Shown one piece after another: positions 6,922 through 15,297 of a stretch of DNA of 64,000 bases; within the stretch, counting starts at the first letter, position 1; every line of letters starts with the position of its first letter. The stretch comes from Streptomyces venezuelae. GTDB taxonomy: Bacteria; Actinomycetota; Actinomycetes; Streptomycetales; Streptomycetaceae. Both the position numbers and the translations under genes were made by a program. The stretch is taken from NCBI RefSeq assembly GCF_008642275.1, contig NZ_CP029189.1:2216001-2280000 (forward strand), given 5' to 3'. Under the pieces are notes generated by a model, which saw nothing but the letters and a program-made list of their open reading frames with translations, searched no databases and was not told the DNA's origin.

Positions 6922-9900
6922 ATGGCCTGGCCCGGCATGAACGGTTCGGAGGACGGCGAGCGGGAGCCGCGCCGGTACCTGATCGCCACCGTGGTGGCCG
7001 AGTACCTGAAGAACCGCGACTGGAACCGGCCGGAACTGCTGGAGGCCCGCACCAGGGTCGTCGATCTGTTCACCGGCCCGCTCGGGTACCGCCTCCACGA
7101 CCCGCTGCCGCAGAACCCCACCGGCCGGCAACTGACCGATGCCCTGCGCGCGTTCTGCACGTCGCCGGAGCGCCGGGAGGACGACCTGCTGACGATCTAC
7201 CTGTCCTGTCACGGCGAGATCCTCGACGACGGCGAGGAACACGTCCTGCTCACCGCCGACACCGACCCCGAAGACCTGACCTACACCGCCCTGCCGACCG
7301 CCGACCTCACACGGGCCGTCCTGCGCGGTTCCCGTATCCGGCGGGTCCTGCTCCTGCTGGACGCGTGTTACGTCGGCCAGGGCGGCAACCAGCTGGCCGC
7401 CGGCGCGCTGCAGCGCCTCGGTGCGGCCTGGGGCAGGAGCTCCGGCTCGGGGCTGGTGGTGGTCTCCTCCGCGCAGCCGGACCAGGCTGCCGCGACCGGC
7501 ACCTTCCCCAAGCTGCTGGAGGAGGCGGTCACCAGTCTCTCCGTGGCCGGGCACGCCCCGCGGACGCTCCCGGTGGACGCGTTGGTGCAGCACATGAACG
7601 CGTCGAACGACCTGCCCGGGCATCAGCGCATCGGCGTGACGATGGTGGGCCTGGACGGTGAGCCTCCGGCGTTCTTCCCCAACCCCCGCCACGACATCCG
7701 GCTGACCGAGGTCGACCTCGCCGTTCAGCGGGCCGCCGCCTTCGACGAACAGGACCGCAGGCGGGAGACGGAGTTCACGTCCCGGCTGCTCGTCCGCGCG
7801 ATGGGCGACCACGGCGGCGCCGGGGCGACGGCATGGTGGTTCAGCGGCCGTCGCACCGCCCTGAGCGATCTCGCCTCCTGGCTCAACGACCGCGGCGGCG
7901 GCGACCGGTCGGTGTGCCGGGTGGTGACCGCGGGCCCCGGCTCGGGCAAGACGGCCGTGCTGGGACTGGTCGCCGCGCTCACCCACCCCGAACGGCGCCG
8001 GACCGTCCCCCTGCACACCCTCGACCTGCCCACCGGCCTGTTGGACACCGACGCGGTCGATGCCGCCGTCTACGCCCAGCGGCTGACCGACACCGATGTC
8101 CTGGAGGCCGTCTGCGCCGCCGCCCGCGTCCGGGCCGGGACCGTCGGCGAACTCCTCGAAGCCCTCGGCGCGCGCACCCGGCCGCTGACCGTCCTCATCG
8201 ACGCCCTCGACGAGGCCGCCACCCCCGGCACCCTCTGCAGTGCGGTGCTGCGCCCGCTGATCGAGCACTCCGGCGGCCGCATCCGCCTGCTCCTCGGTAC
8301 CCGCCCCTACCTCCTGCCCCGCCTCGGCATCGGCCCCGCCGACACCATCGACCTCGACGACGCCCGCTACGCCGACCCCGAAGCCCTCGCCGTCTACGCC
8401 GCCCGCAACCTGCTGGAAGCGCACGCCACCTCCCCCTACCGCGACCGGATCCAGGCCGTGCGGCCGGTGGCGGAGGCCGTCGCCCGGGCCGCCGGGCACT
8501 CCTTCCTCATCGCCCGCCTCACCGCAGGCACCCTCGCCGCGGCCCCGGGCATCCCCGACGCGGACGACCCCGCCTGGCGCGCGTCGCTGCCCCGGCACGC
8601 CGGCGACGCCATGCGCCACGACCTGCGCCAGCGCCTCGGGGACGACGCCCGGCGCGCGACCGACCTGCTGCGGCCGCTGGCCTACTCCCAGGGCCAGGGC
8701 CTGCCCTGGGAGGACGTCTGGGCACCCCTCGCCACCGCGATCTCCGGCCGCACCTACACGGACGACGACCTCGTCTGGCTCCGCGACGAGGCCGGCTCCT
8801 ACGTCGTCGAGGCCACCGAGAACGGCAGGTCCGCCTACCGCCTCTATCACGAGGCGATGGCCGAGTACCTGCGCGAGGGCACGGAGCCCAGGACGATGCA
8901 CGCGGCGTACACGCGTGTCCTCACCGCTCGGGTTCCCTGGCACATCGACGTCACCCAGGACTGGTCCCGCGCCCACCCCTACGCCCTGGCCCACCTCGCA
9001 CACCACGCGGCCCAGGCCGGGTGCCTGGACGGTGTGCTGGCGAGCAGCGAGTACCTCGTCCACGCCGAACCCCGCGGCCTCACCCCGTACTTGCACAGCG
9101 CCCACGGCGACACGGCCCGGCTGGCCGCCGCGGTGTACCGCACCGGCCTCCACCTCCACAAGGCCGTCACCCCGCACACGCGACGCCAGACCCTCGCCCT
9201 CGACGCGGCCCGCGCCGGCGCCCCCGACCTGCACCGCAGCCTCACGAGCCGGATCCCGCCCGGCGAGTGGGCCCCCGTCTGGGCCACCGGCAGCACCTTC
9301 AACCCCGCCCTGCGTGACACCCTCTCCGGGCACACCGGCTCCGTGTACGCGGTGGCGTGTGCGGAGCTCGGCGGCCGTCCCCTCGCGGTCACCACCGGGC
9401 AGGACGGGACGGTGCGCGTCTGGGACCTGGCCACCGGCCGGACCGTCGGCAGACCCCTCACCGGCCACACCGGCTCCGTGCACGCGGTGGCCTGCACCGA
9501 ACTCGACGGCCGTCCCCTCGCGGTCACCACCGGACAGGACGGGACGGTACGCGTCTGGGACCTGGCCACCGGCCGGACCGTCGGCAGACCCCTCACCGGC
9601 CACACCGGCTCCGTGCACGCGGTGGCCTGCACCGAACTCGACGGCCGTCCCCTCGCGGTCACCACCGGCGAGGACGGCACCGTACGCGTGTGGGACCTGG
9701 CCACCGGACATGCCATCGGCAGCCCCCTCACCGGCCACACCGGCTGGGTCCAGGCAGTGGCGTGCACGAGGCTCGACGGCCGCCCGATCGCCGTCACCGG
9801 CGGGTACGACAGGACGGTGCGCCTGTGGGACCTGGCCACCGGCCACGCCGTCGGCAGACCCCTGGCCGGCCACACCGGCCCCGTGCACGCGGTCGCGTGC

Positions 9901-11190
9901 ACCGAACGCGACGGCCGCCCCGTCGCCGTCACCACCGGCCAGGACCGAACCGCACGGGTGTGGGACCTGGCCGCCGGCCACGCCGTCGGCAAACCGCTCA
10001 CCGGCCACACCGGCTGGGTCCACGCGGTGGCGTGCACCGAACGCGACGGCCTCCCCGTCGCCGTCACCACCGGTGAGGACGGGACGGTGCGGCTGTGGGA
10101 CCTGGCCACCGGGGACACCATCGGCAAACCCCTCACCGGCCACTCCGGAGCCGTGCACGCGGTGGCGTGCACGGCACTCGACGGCCGCCCCGTCGCCGTC
10201 ACCACCGGCGCGAACGACAAGACGGCGCGCGTATGGGACCTCGACGCCCGCCACACCGTCGGGGAAGCCCTCTTCGGCCACTCGGGCCGGGTCCAGTCGG
10301 TGGCGTGCACCGAACGCGACGGCCGCCCCGTCGCCGTCACCACCGGCGCGGACGACAAATCGGCGCACGTATGGGACCTGACCACCGGCCTCGTCGTCGA
10401 CAGCCTCACCGGCCACCTCGCCGCCGTACGTTCGGCGGCGTGCACCGGACTCGACGGCCCCCCGGTCGCCGTCACCGGCGCGAACGACAAAACGGCGCGC
10501 TCATGGGACCTGGCCACCGGCCGCCCCTTCGGCCCGCCCCTCACCAGCCACCTCGGCGCGGTGACCGTGGTGGCGTGCACCGAGATCGACGGCCGCCCCG
10601 TCGTCGCCACGACCGGGGAGAACTACGAGACCGTCCGGCTGTGGGACCTGGTAACCGGCCGGATCATCGGCAAACCCCTCACCGGCCACTCCGGCTGGGT
10701 CCACGGGGTGGCGTGCACGAGACTCGAAGGCCGTCCCGTCGCCGTCACCACCGGCGAGGACAGAACCGTACGGGTGTGGGACCTCGGCACCCACCGGCCC
10801 GTCGGCGAACCGCTCACCGGCCACGTCGGCGCCGTGCACGCGGTGGCCTGCACCGAACTGGACGGACGCGCCGTCGCCGTCACCACCGGCGCGAAGGACG
10901 ACGTCGTGCGGGTGTGGGACCTGGCCACCGGGCAGAGCATCGGCAAACCCCTCGTCGGCCACTCGGACGGGGTGCGGACGGTGGCGTGTGCGGTGCTGGA
11001 CGGCCGACCCGTCGCCGCCACCGGCGGGTACGACGACACCGTGCGGATATGGGACCTGCGCACGTGGTCGGTCACCGCGACGATCCTCCTCAGCCAACCG
11101 AACGCCGTCGCCTTCACCGCCACCGGCGACCTCGTCATCGGCTTCCACAACGACATCGCCCTCTTCCGCCGCAAGCCGCACGCCCCGTGA
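6922..11190 (+). CDS. Caspase-like / STAND NTPase / WD40 repeat protein
   Basis: 1422 residues from ATG 6922 (alternative starts 6874 and 6937). Residues about 15-250 form a caspase-fold peptidase (C14 type) with a complete catalytic dyad, His97 in YLSCHGE and Cys149 in LLLDACYVGQ. Residues about 320-620 are a P-loop STAND-type NTPase with Walker A GPGSGKT (338-344) and Walker B VLIDALDEA (Asp427). A helical region with YRLYHEAMAEYLRE follows. From residue 801 there are 13 full WD40-like repeats of about 45 residues plus a degenerate last one, enough for two seven-bladed propellers. Known relatives are proposed NLR-like switches: the propeller senses, NTP drives assembly and the protease acts. 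It seems to stand alone, so any substrate is encoded elsewhere. Confidence 0.9.
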   Translation: MAWPGMNGSEDGEREPRRYLIATVVAEYLKNRDWNRPELLEARTRVVDLFTGPLGYRLHDPLPQNPTGRQLTDALRAFCTSPERREDDLLTIYLSCHGEILDDGEEHVLLTADTDPEDLTYTALPTADLTRAVLRGSRIRRVLLLLDACYVGQGGNQLAAGALQRLGAAWGRSSGSGLVVVSSAQPDQAAATGTFPKLLEEAVTSLSVAGHAPRTLPVDALVQHMNASNDLPGHQRIGVTMVGLDGEPPAFFPNPRHDIRLTEVDLAVQRAAAFDEQDRRRETEFTSRLLVRAMGDHGGAGATAWWFSGRRTALSDLASWLNDRGGGDRSVCRVVTAGPGSGKTAVLGLVAALTHPERRRTVPLHTLDLPTGLLDTDAVDAAVYAQRLTDTDVLEAVCAAARVRAGTVGELLEALGARTRPLTVLIDALDEAATPGTLCSAVLRPLIEHSGGRIRLLLGTRPYLLPRLGIGPADTIDLDDARYADPEALAVYAARNLLEAHATSPYRDRIQAVRPVAEAVARAAGHSFLIARLTAGTLAAAPGIPDADDPAWRASLPRHAGDAMRHDLRQRLGDDARRATDLLRPLAYSQGQGLPWEDVWAPLATAISGRTYTDDDLVWLRDEAGSYVVEATENGRSAYRLYHEAMAEYLREGTEPRTMHAAYTRVLTARVPWHIDVTQDWSRAHPYALAHLAHHAAQAGCLDGVLASSEYLVHAEPRGLTPYLHSAHGDTARLAAAVYRTGLHLHKAVTPHTRRQTLALDAARAGAPDLHRSLTSRIPPGEWAPVWATGSTFNPALRDTLSGHTGSVYAVACAELGGRPLAVTTGQDGTVRVWDLATGRTVGRPLTGHTGSVHAVACTELDGRPLAVTTGQDGTVRVWDLATGRTVGRPLTGHTGSVHAVACTELDGRPLAVTTGEDGTVRVWDLATGHAIGSPLTGHTGWVQAVACTRLDGRPIAVTGGYDRTVRLWDLATGHAVGRPLAGHTGPVHAVACTERDGRPVAVTTGQDRTARVWDLAAGHAVGKPLTGHTGWVHAVACTERDGLPVAVTTGEDGTVRLWDLATGDTIGKPLTGHSGAVHAVACTALDGRPVAVTTGANDKTARVWDLDARHTVGEALFGHSGRVQSVACTERDGRPVAVTTGADDKSAHVWDLTTGLVVDSLTGHLAAVRSAACTGLDGPPVAVTGANDKTARSWDLATGRPFGPPLTSHLGAVTVVACTEIDGRPVVATTGENYETVRLWDLVTGRIIGKPLTGHSGWVHGVACTRLEGRPVAVTTGEDRTVRVWDLGTHRPVGEPLTGHVGAVHAVACTELDGRAVAVTTGAKDDVVRVWDLATGQSIGKPLVGHSDGVRTVACAVLDGRPVAATGGYDDTVRIWDLRTWSVTATILLSQPNAVAFTATGDLVIGFHNDIALFRRKPHAP
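9322..11100 (+). repeat. Tandem WD40-coding repeats, 135-bp period
   Basis: About 13 units of roughly 129-138 bp encoding L-T-G-H-T-G...V-R-V-W-D-L-A-T-G blades. The stretches 9415-9533 and 9550-9668 are identical over 119 bp at a 135-bp offset, including synonymous sites. Later units have diverged. This points to recent unit duplication or gene conversion inside the sensor domain. Confidence 0.9.
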
Positions 11191-11454
11191 CCGGCCTCCG
11201 GGCCAGCCCCGGCACCGCACGCGGGGGCGCCCGGTCGTGGGCCGGTGCCGCCGGTCGTACGGTGGAAGGGAGGCGCACCCCCGCAGCAGTCCGCGGTGGT
11301 GGCCGCGCCTCCACCGGCCGCGCAGCACCCGCCCCGAGAGCCGGGCGCCGGGGGCGGCTCCCCACGACGGCCCGTCCCCGAAGGACGTCCACCGGACCCC
11401 GGGCCCCGGCCCCGGGGCCACGACTCGTCGAAGCCGGAGAGCAGGTACGCCCCC

Positions 11455-11730
11455 ATGCACATGTCGACCCGTATCGCCGGTGTCCTCACCGGCCTGTTCC
11501 TGTCCCTCGCGGGTGCGGCCGTGGCCGCCCCCGCCGCCCACGCGGACATCCCCGCCTGCACGAACATGGCCGCGCAGGCGGGGGCCGAGGTCACCGACGC
11601 CGTCACCGCGTCCTGCAGGCAGGGCGTGAGCGGTGATCTGCAGGGCTGCGTGAGCGGCCTGACGGCGGCCGGAGTGCCGGGTGGCGCCGCGAACGGTGCC
11701 TGCCGGACCGCGGCCCTGGAACCGCGGTAG
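11455..11730 (+). CDS. Small secreted cysteine-containing protein
   Basis: 91 residues from ATG 11455; ATG 11461 is an equally possible start. An N-terminal signal peptide (MSTRIAGVLTGLFLSLAGAAVAAPAAHA) ends in a good AxA cleavage site. The mature peptide is about 60 residues with four cysteines, which could form two disulfide bonds. I do not recognise a named family; small secreted proteins of this kind are common in Streptomyces. It follows the caspase gene by 264 bp, which includes GC-rich sequence with no further gene, so a shared function is not implied. A short GC hairpin (11739-11753) after the stop may end transcription. Confidence 0.7.
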   Translation: MHMSTRIAGVLTGLFLSLAGAAVAAPAAHADIPACTNMAAQAGAEVTDAVTASCRQGVSGDLQGCVSGLTAAGVPGGAANGACRTAALEPR

Positions 11731-12131
11731 GCCGAACACCCCGCCGGGCGGGGAAACAGTGACATGCGTCACGGCGCGTACGTCGGCGGTGTCCCTTCTT
11801 GATGGAGCGTTAACCCGTCGACATTTCGATATTTGTCCCTTTTGGAATCGACATTCCCCTCTCCGCCGGAAACGGAATCCGGTATGCCGGCGGACCCGCC
11901 CCCGACCGGCCAGGTCACAGCCGTTTCTGAACGACCATCAGACGGTTGCGGGGGTGACCAAATCGTGATGATGCACGATCACGGTCCCGATTCAAGCCAC
12001 GTGCCGACCTCCCCAGGCTCGTGATCAGCGGAAACTTGCCAGGCCATTCAGAGGCTTTTAAGAATGGCGGCCTCTTCGGCGCCCTGCGATTCCGGCGCCG
12101 GAAGCTTCGCGATCACTGAATGAGGTCAGGC
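11731..12131. other. 401-bp intergenic region with GC-poor island and small dyads
   Basis: No gene is visible. CCCCGCC-GGGCGGGG (11739-11753) may be a weak terminator. GTGAC-ATGC-GTCAC is a small hairpin at 11760-11773. Around 11815-11880 the GC content falls and TCGACATT occurs twice, 30 bp apart (11818 and 11848). At 11975-12035 GATCACG and CGTGATC could pair. The segment is long enough for a promoter and a structured leader of the CAP gene, but no known riboswitch consensus was recognised. Confidence 0.35.
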
Positions 12132-12899
12132 ATGCAGAAGCATCGGAAGAAGACGTCCTACAAGAAAATAGTCATCGGCGTCGGCGCGCTCGCCATCGTG
12201 GGTGTTCCCACCGCCGCCATGGCCTGCTTCGACGGCCAGGACGGCGGCAACGGGCGGACGCGGACCGTGAGCCACCAGCAGCAGCGCCCGTGGCAGTGGA
12301 CGCCCTCGGCCACCCCGAGCACCCTGGCGCCCGTGGACGCGCCTCTGCCGACCGAGACGCCGGGCAGCAGCCCCTCCGAGGCCTCTCCGAGCAGCCCCGC
12401 CACCACCGCCCCGCCCGTCGTGCAGACCACGCCGCCCGCGCAGCCCAAGCCCGCGAAGCCGCCGGTCGCCACGAAGAAGCCGCAGGCACCCCAGCCGTCG
12501 AAGCCCGCCGCCCCGCCGGCCTCCGGTGACGTCGCCGCGGTCCTCGCGCTCGTCAACCAGGAGCGCGCCTCCGCCGGCTGCCAGGCCGTCTCCCTCAACG
12601 CGAAGCTCACGAAGGCCGCGCAGGACCACAGTGCCGACATGGCCTCCCACGGCAACATGTCCCACACCGGTTCCGACGGCTCGGACCCGGGCGCGCGGAT
12701 CACCCGCGCCGGGTACACGTGGAGCACCTACGGCGAGAACGTCGCCTACGGCTACAGCACTCCCGAGAAGGTCATGGAGGGCTGGATGAACAGCCAGGGC
12801 CACCGGGAGAACATCCTGAACTGCTCCTTCAAGGAGATCGGTATCGGCCTGGCGCAGCCCGGCTCCTACTGGACGCAGGACTTCGGCACGGCCCGCTGA
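12132..12899 (+). CDS. Secreted CAP (SCP/PR1)-domain protein
   Basis: 255 residues. ATG 12132 is chosen because GAGGTCAGG lies just upstream; ATG 12120 is less likely. The basic N-terminus and hydrophobic stretch (KIVIGVGALAIVGVPTAAMA) form a signal peptide. A Pro/Thr/Ser-rich linker fills about residues 35-130. The C-terminal CAP domain (about 133-255) keeps the cavity residues: His in MSHTGSDG, Glu in GENVAYG and His in GHRENIL. Bacterial CAP proteins are extracellular and often tied to cell wall or spore surface biology; the reaction, if any, is unclear. A 401-bp leader region precedes it and a bidirectional terminator follows. Confidence 0.9.
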   Translation: MQKHRKKTSYKKIVIGVGALAIVGVPTAAMACFDGQDGGNGRTRTVSHQQQRPWQWTPSATPSTLAPVDAPLPTETPGSSPSEASPSSPATTAPPVVQTTPPAQPKPAKPPVATKKPQAPQPSKPAAPPASGDVAAVLALVNQERASAGCQAVSLNAKLTKAAQDHSADMASHGNMSHTGSDGSDPGARITRAGYTWSTYGENVAYGYSTPEKVMEGWMNSQGHRENILNCSFKEIGIGLAQPGSYWTQDFGTAR

Positions 12900-12921
12900 C
12901 CCCGCGCCAGCCCCACGCGGC

Positions 12922-12952
12922 GGGCCGCGGACCCTCGAAGGGTCCGCGGCCC
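12922..12952. terminator. Bidirectional hairpin terminator
   Basis: A perfect 13-bp stem (GGGCCGCGGACCC with its complement) around a TCGAA loop. It lies between the end of the CAP gene and the end of the convergent hypothetical gene. Confidence 0.8.
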
Positions 12953-12968
12953 GTCCCGTCGGTCGCGG

Positions 12969-13433
12969 TCAGAGCCTGAACAGCACTCCGCGCCAGGTCC
13001 AGCCGGCCCTGAGGACCGTGTTCTGCAGGGGGTTCCTCACCAGTCCCGTGTCGAAGCGGAACGTCTCCACCTTGCGGCGGCGGCCGTCGGCGCCCCGCTG
13101 GAGCTCCCACTGCTTGTAGACCGCCTTGCCCGGACCCCGGCCGTACTGCTGGCCGGAGTGCTCCATCGCGGGCTCCCAGCGCTCTTCGAGCACGCGCACC
13201 TCGTGCTTCGCGGGGACCAGTCGCATGCTGGTCTTCAGGGTCAGCCGCATCTCGCTGACGCGGCACTCCACCACCAGGTCGGCACGCTCCCGCGAGGTGC
13301 CCTCGCGGACGGCGAACAGCTGGTCCGAACCCCCCAGCGCGAGCAGCGCGTCCCGCAGCTCCTCGGCGGCCCCCGGTGTCACCCCCCGCGCCGGGTGCCT
13401 GGTGCCCGTACGGCTGTCCCAGAATCCGCCCAC
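12969..13433 (-). CDS. Hypothetical protein, last gene of WXG-like operon
   Basis: 154 residues from GTG 13433, two bases after the stop of the upstream gene, so translation is probably coupled. There is no signal peptide or membrane span. The sequence alternates charged strands (VECRVSEMRLTLKTSMRL, EVRVLEERWEPAMEH) and contains KAVYKQWEL; it looks like a small soluble beta-rich domain. I do not recognise the family. Being the last of four tightly packed genes whose second member is WXG-like, it could be a chaperone, immunity or accessory factor; that is inference from position only. A strong terminator follows. Confidence 0.7.
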   Translation of the reverse strand: MGGFWDSRTGTRHPARGVTPGAAEELRDALLALGGSDQLFAVREGTSRERADLVVECRVSEMRLTLKTSMRLVPAKHEVRVLEERWEPAMEHSGQQYGRGPGKAVYKQWELQRGADGRRRKVETFRFDTGLVRNPLQNTVLRAGWTWRGVLFRL

Positions 13434-13435
13434 CG

Positions 13436-13930
13436 TCAGCCCACCGCCCCGGTGTCCGGGCGCACGGTGCGCACGAAGTCCTGGAAGTCGCCGAGGACAC
13501 TGTCGTGCTGGGCCGCCGTGGAGGTCAGGGCCAGGCGGATCATCGCCCGCTTGCGCGGGTCCCCGGTGTCCACGAGGGACAGGTAGACCTGGGACTGGGT
13601 GAGCTCGCGGGCCACGCCGTCGGCCACCGCGGAGAAGCTCAGCCGCTGGGTCAGGGCGGGCGCGTCCTCGGAGCCGACCTCGCGGCGGTGGACCAGCTCC
13701 ACCGACTCGGCGAACTCGCCCAGTTGCGCCACCGACGCATCGGCGATCTCGGCCAGGGTCACCCCGTCCTTGGGGAACCCGCCGTCGATGGTGATGTTGG
13801 CCGTGAACCCGGCGTCCGGCCGCGGATGCACCGCGGCGAAGGCCACTCCTGGGTCGAACTCCTCCGGGCGGGCCGGGAGCCAGCCCTCGGGCAGCCGGAA
13901 TTCGATCGGTACCGGCAGTGTCGTGGGCAT
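13436..13930 (-). CDS. Hypothetical protein resembling the LpqN/DUF1795 fold
   Basis: 164 residues. The ATG at 13930 has GGAGG six bases upstream, so it is preferred over 13960. It begins with PVPIEFRLPEGWLPARPEEF, the pattern of small alpha/beta proteins such as LpqN/LpqT and DUF1795, and later has a NITIDGGFP strand. No signal peptide or lipobox is seen, so it is likely cytosolic. It sits between the WXG-like protein gene and a second small gene. DUF1795-like proteins act as adaptors or chaperones for some secreted effectors, which would fit here, but the similarity is judged by eye. Confidence 0.65.
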   Translation of the reverse strand: MPTTLPVPIEFRLPEGWLPARPEEFDPGVAFAAVHPRPDAGFTANITIDGGFPKDGVTLAEIADASVAQLGEFAESVELVHRREVGSEDAPALTQRLSFSAVADGVARELTQSQVYLSLVDTGDPRKRAMIRLALTSTAAQHDSVLGDFQDFVRTVRPDTGAVG

Positions 13931-13959
13931 CGGGGGCCCTCCTTCCATGGATACGGACA

Positions 13960-15291
13960 TCAGTCGAGCAGCCAGTCCTTGAAGTCGCCCGCGGCGTCGC
14001 CGACGGCGTGCGCCGTGTCGCCCACCGCGTCGGCCACGTCACCGGCGGTCTTGGCCACCTTCGCGGGGTCGACGGTGATCTCCAGGCCTATGGAGCCGCC
14101 GAGGAGCGGTGAGGCGCCGGCCTTGCCGCCGAGCTTGTACACCCCGGTCTCCTCGTCCTTCTTGTAGCCCCACCAGGCCTCGGCACCGGGACCCGCCCAG
14201 CCTTCGGCCGTCACACCGACGCCGATACCGCCGGACTCCACGCCTCCGTTGAGACTGCCCTTCGCCCCGGCGAACGCCTTGGCGCCGACCGTCACTTCCT
14301 CCTTGGTGAACTTGGCGCTGCCCGAGACCTCGCCACCGACGAACCCCTCGGCCCGTCCGTAGGCGCTCTGGTAGTCGCCTCCGACCCGGCCTTCGGCCAG
14401 GGCCCGGATTCCCGCGGACCCCTCGGCCTTGGCCACGAATCCCTTGTCGGTGATGCCCCAGTTCGCGGTGGCCCGGCCTCCGCCGTAGATGTCGGCGACC
14501 CCGGAGAGCTGCATCGCCCCCCAGCGCCCCTCTCCCTTCGCGGTCTCGTGGAAGAGGTCGGCGTAGGCCTTGACCGAGCCTTCCTTGCCGTACTGGCCCC
14601 AGCCGGTACTGCTGAAGCCGGTGTCCCAGGTGTCGGGCCTGGTCTTGATGTCGGCCTCGGCGTGCTTCTTGGCCTTCGCCAGGTCACCCTCGGCGTAGTT
14701 GTTGAAGCCCATGAGGCTTTCGTCGGCGCCGCTGCCGCGGCCCATGGCGTCCTTGTTGGTGTCGTACACGGCCGACTCAAGGGCGTCCTTGATGTGCTGG
14801 TCGGCGTCGGAGGCGGCCTTGACCCGGTCGTCGATGTGCTTCTGCCACTTGCCGACCGCGGTACGGATGGCCTCCTGGCCGTCGGGGTCGTGGTGGTAGG
14901 CGCTGCGCTCGGAAGCCGTCAGCTTGGAGTAGTCGAAGGCGACGCGCCCCTGCTCCGAGACGGTCATGCCGGCGGCGACCGCGTCGTCGCGGGCGCTCTC
15001 CAGCTTCTTCTTGAGGTCGGTGAGCTGTTCGTGGGCGCCCCGCAGCAGGCTCGCCACCGCCTTGGCCTGGTTCTGCGCGGCGCCGTACTCGTAGCGGGTC
15101 GCCGTGAACTTCACGTGCGCCGCGCCGGAACTGACACCGACCCAGTCGTCGCCCATGGTGATCTTCTGGACGGTGTCCCCGTAGCGGGTCTCGACCTTCT
15201 TCAGCTCGCTCGCCATGAGGTCCCACTTGGCGGCGGCCGTCGTGAGCAGGCCCAGGTCGGTGGTCATCACTTCGTAATAGCTCAGCACCAC
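13960..15291 (-). CDS. WXG-like protein with Gly/Ala-rich C-terminus, possible T7SS cargo
   Basis: 443 residues from GTG 15291 (the next codon, GTG 15288, or ATG 15267 are alternatives). The first 100 residues are helical and heptad-like with W50-V-G52, the WxG turn of type VII secreted proteins. A middle helical region (about 100-215) is rich in Lys and Ala. From about residue 240 the chain becomes Gly/Ala-rich and repetitive (GVADIYGGGRATANWGIT, VGGEVSGSAKF, GIGVGVTAEGW), like a beta-rich pore or surface domain. It ends with an alternating Ala/Val/Asp helix. No toxin motif is recognised. The gene begins 6 bp after a Pro-rich partner gene. Confidence 0.75.
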   Translation of the reverse strand: MVLSYYEVMTTDLGLLTTAAAKWDLMASELKKVETRYGDTVQKITMGDDWVGVSSGAAHVKFTATRYEYGAAQNQAKAVASLLRGAHEQLTDLKKKLESARDDAVAAGMTVSEQGRVAFDYSKLTASERSAYHHDPDGQEAIRTAVGKWQKHIDDRVKAASDADQHIKDALESAVYDTNKDAMGRGSGADESLMGFNNYAEGDLAKAKKHAEADIKTRPDTWDTGFSSTGWGQYGKEGSVKAYADLFHETAKGEGRWGAMQLSGVADIYGGGRATANWGITDKGFVAKAEGSAGIRALAEGRVGGDYQSAYGRAEGFVGGEVSGSAKFTKEEVTVGAKAFAGAKGSLNGGVESGGIGVGVTAEGWAGPGAEAWWGYKKDEETGVYKLGGKAGASPLLGGSIGLEITVDPAKVAKTAGDVADAVGDTAHAVGDAAGDFKDWLLD

Positions 15292-15297
15292 AACCCC

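Noticed and set aside
6583..10416. A 1277-codon open frame antisense to the caspase-WD40 gene
   Set aside because: It is a mirror of high GC and tandem repeats; its protein is Gly/Val/Arg-rich without domains, while the sense frame carries clear motifs.
9322..11100. CRISPR-like array
   Set aside because: The regular 135-bp units are coding WD40 repeats without short palindromic repeats or unique spacers of 30-40 bp, and no cas genes are present.
11900..12060. c-di-AMP (ydaO) or other riboswitch before the CAP gene
   Set aside because: Some pairing segments exist, but I could not match the conserved bases of any known class, so only an unexplained leader is reported.
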